From NCBI RefSeq assembly GCF_020829645.1, contig NZ_JAIVFS010000079.1:1-38270 (forward strand): 38,270 nucleotides of DNA, written 5' to 3'. The notes under the pieces are model-generated. The model was not told the origin of the DNA. It searched no databases and saw only the letters and a list, made by a program, of their open reading frames with translations. The position numbers and the translations under genes were made by a program. Source of the DNA: Nostoc mirabile CHAB5784 (GTDB lineage: Bacteria > Cyanobacteriota > Cyanobacteriia > Cyanobacteriales > Nostocaceae). Shown here in pieces: positions 32,497-38,270 of this stretch (its first letter is position 1; each line of letters begins with the position of its first letter).

Positions 32497-33473
32497 CACA
32501 GCAAATCGCTCCCCAAAACACTCAAGAAGTCCTTGACCTCTGCTCCGGCATCGGCGGCTTCACCCTTGGCCACATGATTAGCGGCGGTTTCAAGACTGTG
32601 GCTTTTTGTGAAATCAACGAGTACTGCCAGCAGGTGTTAAGTCTACGCTTCCCGCATATTCCAATTATTCCAGACATTCATGACATCACAACTGAGTCTC
32701 TTTACCGAGTGGGAGTTGGAGAAGTTGATGGCATCATCGCCGGACTCCCCTGCCCTCCCTTCAGCCTCGCCGGAAAACGCCTTGCATTCCAAGACGAGCG
32801 CAACCTGTTCGGTGAATTCAAGAGAATCCTTTGCGAGATTCGACCAAAATGGGCAATTGTGGAAAACGTACCCGGATTGCTCGTTGCTGAATCGGGTCAA
32901 TTTCTCCGTACCGTACTGTGGCAGTTTGCCTCGTTGGGGTTTGATGTTGAATGGGGAGTGCTTTCGGCAAACCATGTGGGGGCCATCCACAAACGAGAAC
33001 GAGTTTGGATTATTGCCTACTCCCAAAGCCCAAGACGGCATACATCCTGGAGTCAGTACACACAAGAGCGGACAAACCCTGCATCTGTCGGCAGCGCTAA
33101 TGCTGGTAACTCCCAGAAACACAGACTTACCAACTCAGTTGAATACGGGGCGTTCTCTCAACCCGCATCTAGTAGAGGCGATGATGGGCTTTCCACAAGG
33201 CTGGACGGATGTCTCCTTACCCACACCGAACTTACTCCTTGGTTGTGTGCCGCCACAGTCCCCAGCTTCAGTCGGCTCAGTCGTAGAGAAATTGCAGCGC
33301 TTACGCAACAAGAGCTTGCAGAATATCACCAACTCTATACACAATACCTTGCGCTCAGAAGACAACACAAACAACAGCTGATAGCTCTGGGCAATGCCAT
33401 TGTCCCCCAATGCGCTGCACTAATTTTTGAACGTCTGAAAAGAATTTTTAAGCAACAACAGAAAAACTCATGA
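32493..33473 (+). CDS. DNA cytosine-5 methyltransferase
   Basis: A 326-residue C5 methyltransferase that transfers a methyl group from SAM to cytosine. Motif I is DLCSGIGGFTLGH, motif IV with the catalytic cysteine is GLPCPPFSLAG, motif VI is VENVPGLL, motif VIII-like is KRERVWIIAYS and motif X is ALGNAIVPQ. The variable target region contains SSRGDDGLSTRLDG. No restriction endonuclease is adjacent, so it is likely an orphan methylase. The +1 frame of the same DNA at 32680-33381 encodes another protein. The end overlaps the DUF1392-like gene (ATGA) and the start overlaps the HTH gene. A 3' remnant of a second copy lies at 100-285. Confidence 0.92.
   Translation: MTQQIAPQNTQEVLDLCSGIGGFTLGHMISGGFKTVAFCEINEYCQQVLSLRFPHIPIIPDIHDITTESLYRVGVGEVDGIIAGLPCPPFSLAGKRLAFQDERNLFGEFKRILCEIRPKWAIVENVPGLLVAESGQFLRTVLWQFASLGFDVEWGVLSANHVGAIHKRERVWIIAYSQSPRRHTSWSQYTQERTNPASVGSANAGNSQKHRLTNSVEYGAFSQPASSRGDDGLSTRLDGCLLTHTELTPWLCAATVPSFSRLSRREIAALTQQELAEYHQLYTQYLALRRQHKQQLIALGNAIVPQCAALIFERLKRIFKQQQKNS
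32680..33381 (+). CDS. overlapping +1-frame protein inside the methyltransferase gene
   Basis: A 233-residue open frame lies entirely within the methyltransferase gene in the +1 frame. It is unlikely to be a random shadow: it has the features of a phage/prophage protein type I remember. These are SPDSPALPSASPENALHSKT at the start, GSLPRWGLMLNGECFRQTM, NENEFGLLPTPKAQDG, SLNPHLVEAMMGFPQGWTD and a stop just before methylase motif X. The DNA for NENEFGLLPTP also encodes methylase RERVWIIAYS, and the DNA for MMGFPQGWTD also encodes RGDDGLSTRLDG. Function is unknown. I cannot confirm expression; its ATG at 32680 lacks a strong ribosome binding site, so internal starts are possible. Confidence 0.6.
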   Translation: MTSQLSLFTEWELEKLMASSPDSPALPSASPENALHSKTSATCSVNSRESFARFDQNGQLWKTYPDCSLLNRVNFSVPYCGSLPRWGLMLNGECFRQTMWGPSTNENEFGLLPTPKAQDGIHPGVSTHKSGQTLHLSAALMLVTPRNTDLPTQLNTGRSLNPHLVEAMMGFPQGWTDVSLPTPNLLLGCVPPQSPASVGSVVEKLQRLRNKSLQNITNSIHNTLRSEDNTNNS

Positions 33474-33928
33474 TTGATAACATTAACGTATTCTTAACAA
33501 GTTGGTATCTTTCTCCACCTTGGGGACAAACAATTCCACCTGTTGAAGTCAATTTGCTAGAGAGAGTCTACCTCCGAACCACCAGAACATTTGGTTACTG
33601 CTGCGGTATTCAGTGGAAGCATGAATGTTGGCTTTATTCAATTGATTGCCGTAATGAAATACTCCACGCCACACAAAACCAAATCATCGGGACTGGAGAA
33701 TTAGAAGCCATCACTGTGCAAAAACCTGCTTTTGTTTTGGGTGAAAGAGTGATCCTCTGTTCTCACGATAAGGGAACAAAACAACGGCTGATTCTAGGAA
33801 TTGCACTGGTGCATAATTCTTGGTTTTACCTTGTTGAATTGATGTCACCAACGTTAATTAAGACACCAACTATATCAAATCGTTTCTCATTAGTTGGTGA
33901 AAAAAGTTTAGTGCGAGTAAATGCTTGA
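33470..33928 (+). CDS. cyanobacterial conserved protein, DUF1392-like (copy B)
   Basis: A 152-residue paralogue of the protein at 407-865, with the same start pattern (SWYLSPPWGQTIPPVEVN) and FGYCCGIQW. Differences are few (for example CRNEILHATQNQ against CGKEILHATQHQ). Its ATG overlaps the stop of the methyltransferase gene, suggesting translational coupling; in module A the link to a methylase is only a remnant. Function unknown. Confidence 0.75.
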   Translation: MIDNINVFLTSWYLSPPWGQTIPPVEVNLLERVYLRTTRTFGYCCGIQWKHECWLYSIDCRNEILHATQNQIIGTGELEAITVQKPAFVLGERVILCSHDKGTKQRLILGIALVHNSWFYLVELMSPTLIKTPTISNRFSLVGEKSLVRVNA

Positions 33929-33972
33929 TTCTCTTTAATCACACAACGAAAAATTATCACCCAACTAGAGTT

Positions 33973-34734
33973 ATGTCACAAATTGAAATCGCCGAAATCA
34001 TAAAGCAAATATCTCAAGAGATTGAAGTAGACTCCAATGGTCATGGTAAAGCCAGTATCAAAGCCACTGCACGACTAGCTGGAGTTGATGACGAATCTAT
34101 CAGAAAAGCTTTAAAATCAAGCGCCGACCTAGTACCATCAAAATTAGCTAAAGAGCTTATGCTGCAAGGGTTTAAAGCTACCGACCTGAACGAATGGAGA
34201 ACTAATGGTATCCCAGATGTTGCGATCGCAATTATCTTAGAGTACTACGCTTACGAAGCTGGTAGATACTGTACCAAACAAGCCAGATTGGTATGCCGTT
34301 CATTCAACACCATCGGTATTCGGGCATGGATTCAAGACAAATTGGGCTGGACTAAACCCGCCAATCCTTCCGAAACAGGAATGACTCAAATACAGTTACT
34401 CGCCGCTTTAGCACAACAATTGGCAGAGCAAGAACAGCATTTACTCCAACAGCAGCAGCAACAGACTGAAATTTTGCATCGGCTAAAAGCTGTTGAAGTT
34501 GAGCAAGACAGAGTAAATACCCCATGTGGACATAAATACAGTGTTGTTGGATTTGCCAATCTTCAAGGTTTAGAAATTTCGGTTAAAGAAGCAGGTGCTA
34601 AAGGTAGAAAGGCAAGCGCATTGTGTCGGAAACAAGGGATAGAAATAGAACGCATTCATGATCCACGTTTTGGAAAAGTCGGTTTGTATCCAGAAAGTGT
34701 GTTGATTGAGGTTTTCTCTACTGGTCAAAACTAA
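33973..34734 (+). CDS. plasmid/phage antirepressor-like protein with Q-rich coiled coil (copy B)
   Basis: A 253-residue paralogue of the protein at 909-1670, start chosen at ATG 33973 because it matches the other copy (MSQIEIAEIIKQ). It has the same helix-turn-helix-like N-terminal part, poly-Q coiled coil and C-terminal DPRFGKVGLYPESVL domain. The last residues differ (STGQN against KAEQN). Synonymous changes outnumber coding changes by eye, implying that both copies are under selection. Confidence 0.6.
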   Translation: MSQIEIAEIIKQISQEIEVDSNGHGKASIKATARLAGVDDESIRKALKSSADLVPSKLAKELMLQGFKATDLNEWRTNGIPDVAIAIILEYYAYEAGRYCTKQARLVCRSFNTIGIRAWIQDKLGWTKPANPSETGMTQIQLLAALAQQLAEQEQHLLQQQQQQTEILHRLKAVEVEQDRVNTPCGHKYSVVGFANLQGLEISVKEAGAKGRKASALCRKQGIEIERIHDPRFGKVGLYPESVLIEVFSTGQN

Positions 34735-34779
34735 CAGCAATTGTCTTCAGAATACTTTCTTCAGTTGGACAAAAATACC

Positions 34780-35379
34780 ATGCAACAACTCAATTTATTC
34801 ACTGAATTAACTCCAGTTTTACCTATCACTTACTACCCTGATTTCTTAACTCTAGAACAAGCAAACGAACTCTACCAACACTGCTTGAAACTAGAGTGGC
34901 AGCAGAATCAAATCAGGATGTTGGGTAAAACTCTGCCCGTCCCGCGCCTTGAGTGCATTTATGGTAATGCCGGATGTGATTACCTATACTCCAACAGCGT
35001 ATTTTTGAAACCACTATGGTGGACAGAAGCTCTGTCTAGCTTGCGCGATCGCATAACTGCGTTGACTGGTTACAAATTCCGTATCGTCATTGGTAATCAG
35101 TACCGCAGTGGACAAGACAGCATCGGCTGGCACACAGACATCGAACCATTGATGGGATTTAACCCTGCAATCGCATCAGTCAGCTTGGGGTCATGTCGCA
35201 AATTCCAAATCAAAGCCATCGGCGGTAAACCAACAGATTTCTGGCTGGAACACGGGAGCTTGCTTGTGATGCACCCCGGCTGCCAGTCTACACATCTGCA
35301 TCAAGTTCCGAAGACCAACAAAGTTGTTAGCACGCGAATTAATCTCACGTTTCGACCGCACACCGGGGGGAACAAATAA
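34780..35379 (+). CDS. AlkB-like 2-oxoglutarate/Fe(II) dioxygenase (copy B)
   Basis: A 199-residue paralogue of the protein at 1700-2299; ATG 34780 is used because it matches the other copy. Iron ligands are kept (GWHTDIEP and THLHQVPK) and so is the arginine (STRINLTFRPH). Active-site conservation in both copies suggests both are functional. In this module the methyltransferase upstream is intact, so a link between base methylation and oxidative demethylation is possible but unproven. Confidence 0.88.
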   Translation: MQQLNLFTELTPVLPITYYPDFLTLEQANELYQHCLKLEWQQNQIRMLGKTLPVPRLECIYGNAGCDYLYSNSVFLKPLWWTEALSSLRDRITALTGYKFRIVIGNQYRSGQDSIGWHTDIEPLMGFNPAIASVSLGSCRKFQIKAIGGKPTDFWLEHGSLLVMHPGCQSTHLHQVPKTNKVVSTRINLTFRPHTGGNK

Positions 35380-35441
35380 CCCCCTGGCTGGCTTAGTCAG
35401 GATTTCATAGCCAGCAAAAGCTCTCACAAAAAGTTGAACCG

Positions 35442-35462
35442 GCGGCATGGGTGCAATGCCGC
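35442..35462 (+). promoter_or_regulatory. leader hairpin before the replication gene (copy B)
   Basis: GCGGCAT (35442-35448) pairs with ATGCCGC (35456-35462) around seven bases, 32 bases before ATG 35495. It is the counterpart of the hairpin at 3003-3024 with a compensatory base-pair change. Confidence 0.5.
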
Positions 35463-35494
35463 TCCATTTTTCTGCGCCTATTTATGGAGGGGAT

Positions 35495-37483
35495 ATGACT
35501 ACAATTAGTTCACAAAACCAGCATTTAACTGAATGGCTCAACAGTGGAGTTGACGAAGAAATCTTCAAGGCGAATGTCAAATCGCTCTATGGGACTTTAC
35601 CCTACGAATATCTGCTCTACAGTCCCAAAATCTCCCGTCGCAATGATGGGCGGCTCAGAGACAGGGACTTGAAAAAATACCAGCACATTGAATTAGGTGG
35701 CTGGTGGTGCAGTGGGATTGACCCGCTCAACGAATACGCCCTAATGATGTGGGGCTGCTTCAAACCCGACCACCCCAGACGCGATCGCCAAAAAATCCAC
35801 AAGTTCATAAAATACGAGCATCCTTACAGAGAAGAGACACGCACTTTCTTCCTCTTAGTACCGAATCACATCTGGGTGAAAGTCTCCCTACGTTGCGGCA
35901 TTCCGATCACAGAATTTGACCTACAGCATCCTGGGGGCTTCTGGCATTGGGTTTGCCAACACAATGTACCAGTGACAATTGTAGAAGGTGTCAAGAAAGC
36001 GGGGGCATTATTAACAGCTGGTTATGCAGCGATCGCTATCCCCGGTGTGAATGCTGGATACCGCACACCTACTGATGAGTACGGTACTGCCATTGGTAAA
36101 CCCTCGCTGATTCCCGACTTGAAACATTTTGCAACACAGGGGAGACTTGTTAACATCTGCTTTGACCAGGACAACAAACCTGAGACAGTCCAACGGGTGA
36201 GAACCGCCATCAGTCGCATGGGACGGCTGCTGGTAAATGAGGGCTGTTCGCTGCGAGTGATTGATTTACCTTTTGGCCAAGAGAAAGGGGTTGATGATTT
36301 TATCGTTGCTAAAGGGCAGCCAGCATTTGACGCACTCTACAATACTGCCGTTGCACTGGAGTTATGGGAGATTAAGCTGTTTACTCTGCTGACTTACCCG
36401 CCGTCAATCGCACTCAACCAAAGATTCCTCGGTCAGCTTCTCGTCCCCGAAGGTGAAAAACTGATTATCCTCAAAGCTCCCAAAGGCACGGGTAAAACCG
36501 AATGGCTGGCAACTGAGGTGGCCAAAGCACATGACCAAGGGCAGAGGGTATTAATCATCACCCATCGCATTCAATTAGGGGAGGCACTCTGTAATCGGTT
36601 TGGTGTTAACTATGTTACTGAAGTCCGCACGAATGAAACAGGCACATTATTAGGATACGGCGTATGTGTTGATTCGCTGCATCAGGAAAGTCAAGCGCGA
36701 TTCAATCCCAATGACTGGTCTAATGATGTAATTATTATTGATGAATGTGACCAAGTATTCTGGCATCTTCTCAACTCTGGTACTGAAGTGCAGAAACGTC
36801 GGGTATCTGTTCTCAAAAACCTCAAACAACTGGTACAAAACGTTTTGGGCAGCAGTCAGGGAAAGATTTACCTGTCTAGTGCCGATGTTTCTGACACAGA
36901 TGTAAAGTATGTTTTATCACTCGCTGGAGAATATCGAGTTAACCCGTTTGTAATCGTCAACAATTATCGTCACGTAGCTGGCAACTGTTACAACTACTCT
37001 GGCAGTAACCCGAAAAATCTCATCGCCGCACTAGATAAAGCGATAACCAAAGGGGGACATCATTTACTCTGCTGCTCTGCTCAAAAAGCTAAGTCTAAAT
37101 GGGGGACGCAAGCCTTGGAAGAACGTTTTCGCCGTAAATTCCCTCACCTGCGAATCCTGAGAATAGACAGCGAATCTGTTGCAGACCCCTCACATCCAGC
37201 GTTCGGTTGTATCGCTCACTTGAACGAAATTCTTACCCAGTATGATTTGGTTATCGCTTCTCCAAGTTTGGAAACTGGAGTCAGCATCGACATTCGAGGA
37301 CATTTTGATGGTGTATGGGGAATTTTTCAGGGTGTGCAGCCGGTTAACTCCGTCCGTCAGATGTTGGCACGCCTCCGGGAAACTGTTGACCGTCACATTT
37401 GGGTGAGAGAATGGGGGATGTCGGTTGTGGGCAATGGCTCTACATCCATAGGGGGATTGCTGAGAAGTCAACACGTCGACTAA
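35495..37483 (+). pseudogene. CyRepA1-type replication protein, 3'-truncated (copy B)
   Basis: The ATG at 35495 follows GGAGGGG. The 662 codons match residues of about 1-660 of the full protein at 3063-6281, including VTIVEGVKKAGALL, Walker A (APKGTGKTEW), DECDQVFW and MLARLRETVDRHIWV. After LLRSQHV similarity stops at about 37476 and the frame ends two codons later. About 400 C-terminal residues are missing. The toprim-like and helicase parts remain, so a shortened protein may be made, but normal initiation is doubtful. The cut joins it to a gene on the opposite strand. Confidence 0.85.
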
Positions 37484-37819
37484 ATTCCAATTCGACCCAG
37501 AATCAAGCTCAAAATCGACATCTGGGGTTAAGTCACCGCCATTAGTAGAGCCTCTCTTCAAATTCAGGTCTAGATTGTTGACGTTAACCTCCCAATCGCT
37601 CAAAGTCCCGGACTCTGAATAAACCACAAATCCCGAATATTCGCTCTCTTCTGGCAAAAAGTTCGTAAGGAATGGGGTAGTAGCATCGACTAAGGTAAAA
37701 TCACCTGAAAATTCTTGTCTAGTTAGAATAGCTCCCAGCACGGGAGTAGCATGAAATACGCTTGCAACTACCAAACCAATCACGGCGACGCTAACTTTGG
37801 GGAGTCGAACTTGATTCAT
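37477..37819 (-). pseudogene. truncated exported protein, N-terminal part
   Basis: From ATG 37819 the gene encodes a signal peptide (KVSVAVIGLVVASVFHATPVLG, cut near residue 30) and about 85 further residues (TRQEFSGDFTLVDATTPFLT, EYSGFVVYSESGTLSDWEVN). This resembles the start of PEP-CTERM-type exported proteins of cyanobacteria. At 37477 it runs into the antisense strand of the broken replication gene; the remaining codons to 37190 are not part of the original protein. The C-terminal sorting region is lost. Confidence 0.65.
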
Positions 37820-37905
37820 GGATTGGGTATGTTATCTAAAATTGTTGAAGGTATGCTATCACATCCTTGGCAACTTAAGATACACTCAGTACACCAAAAA
37901 GTTCT

Positions 37906-38124
37906 GTGATGCCTGCGGTGTTCTCCTTGCCATCGCTCAAGCCCAGAAATGCTCAGTTAGCGGTGGAACGCTTTGTATACGGGGTTGATACTGTTAAAGA
38001 ATTGCTCAGTACGCTAACAAGTGATGAGCATTGGGGCGTGATGCTGAAGTTTGATCAGGTCAGCCCGGACAAGTTTGCTCAACTGGTGACAGATGCCCCA
38101 CAGTGGACTGAATGGATGGTTTGA
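37906..38124 (+). CDS. small hypothetical protein
   Basis: A 71- or 72-residue protein with GTG 37906 and ATG 37909 as possible starts. It has AVERFVYGVDTVKELLSTLT and ends DAPQWTEWMV. I do not recognise it. It has no signal peptide or membrane helix. Its reading frame is open over its full length but no ribosome binding site is clear. Confidence 0.4.
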   Translation: MMPAVFSLPSLKPRNAQLAVERFVYGVDTVKELLSTLTSDEHWGVMLKFDQVSPDKFAQLVTDAPQWTEWMV

Positions 38125-38158
38125 TTTACACCCAAGCTTGGTATTAGCGCTCTTTTAT

Positions 38159-38178
38159 TACTCTCATGAGAGTATAAT
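38159..38178 (+). promoter_or_regulatory. 16-bp palindrome overlapping a TATAAT box
   Basis: TACTCTCATGAGAGTA (38159-38174) is a perfect palindrome whose end overlaps TATAAT (38173-38178). This looks like a promoter with an operator for a gene beyond the window. The rest to 38270 shows no gene; a CCACGATCACCGTGG inverted repeat lies near 38236-38250. Confidence 0.35.
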
Positions 38179-38270
38179 TAATTACTAACAGTTTAACTTA
38201 GCAAGGGTATTTAATTGGGTTCAAGAACGGCTACCTCCACGATCACCGTGGTAGATCAGTACTGCGATGC

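Noticed and set aside
32643..33122. A 159-codon minus-strand frame opposite the methyltransferase
   Set aside because: It has no recognisable motif, unlike the +1-frame protein, and is best explained as an antisense shadow of two constrained frames.
37474..37480. GTCGAC at the replication gene junction as a cloning scar
   Set aside because: A six-base site occurs by chance, and no vector sequence is visible. It is only noted as a reason to check the join.
37190..37819. A 209-codon minus-strand frame as one protein
   Set aside because: Only codons from 37819 to about 37477 look like an exported protein. The rest is the antisense of the truncated replication gene, so it is a chimera of the junction.

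Overview
The window looks like a plasmid or plasmid-derived accessory region of a filamentous, Nostoc-like cyanobacterium. The basis is frequent HIP1 octamers (GCGATCGC), heptamer tandem repeats, dispersed cyanobacterial repeats and protein families I associate with Nostocales (CyRepA1-type replication protein, a small DUF1392-like protein, NHLM-type RiPP exporters). No rRNA, tRNA or CRISPR array was seen.

Layout. (1) 100-6281, plus strand: replication module A, consisting of the 3' end of a cytosine methyltransferase, a 152-aa cyanobacterial protein, a 253-aa regulator-like protein, an AlkB-like oxygenase, a 182-aa unknown and a full-length 1072-aa CyRepA1-type replication protein. (2) 6508-8279: a debris zone with a broken gene split by a 920-bp IS5-family element that uses a -1 frameshift signal, a gene remnant and a gene with an in-frame amber codon. 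(3) 8389-17609, minus strand: a RiPP operon. In transcription order it holds a Nif11-type precursor with a GG cleavage site and a hexapeptide-repeat core, a radical SAM enzyme with a B12-binding-like N-terminus, an HlyD-type adaptor, a C39 peptidase ABC exporter and an NHLM-type second ABC protein. (4) 17922-20664: a possible regulator, decayed copies of a cyclic-nucleotide-binding (cNMP) gene, a small antitoxin-like protein and the intact double-cNMP protein. (5) 20703-27717, minus strand: an HEXXH protein, a MinD/ParA-like ATPase, a Cache-HAMP receptor without a kinase, an AraC-type response regulator, a CheY-like regulator and a PAS histidine kinase. (6) 27784-29279: pseudogenes (hemagglutinin-like, a repeat-invaded gene, a GIY-YIG/HTH fragment). 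(7) 29461-37476: plasmid genes leading into replication module B, the diverged duplicate of module A. It keeps a full-length methyltransferase but its replication gene is cut off at 37476 and joined to a truncated exported-protein gene. (8) A small unknown gene closes the window.

How the parts may work together (inference): the kinase, response regulators and Cache receptor could sense an external signal. The ParA-like, HEXXH and cNMP proteins lie between these sensors and the RiPP operon and may help control or place the exporter. The precursor would be modified by the radical SAM enzyme, cut after its GG motif by the C39 domain and exported.

The two most interesting signals are this RiPP/signalling region and the methyltransferase at 32493-33473. 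In the latter, the +1 frame holds a 233-codon ORF that appears to encode a second, phage-type protein over the same DNA.
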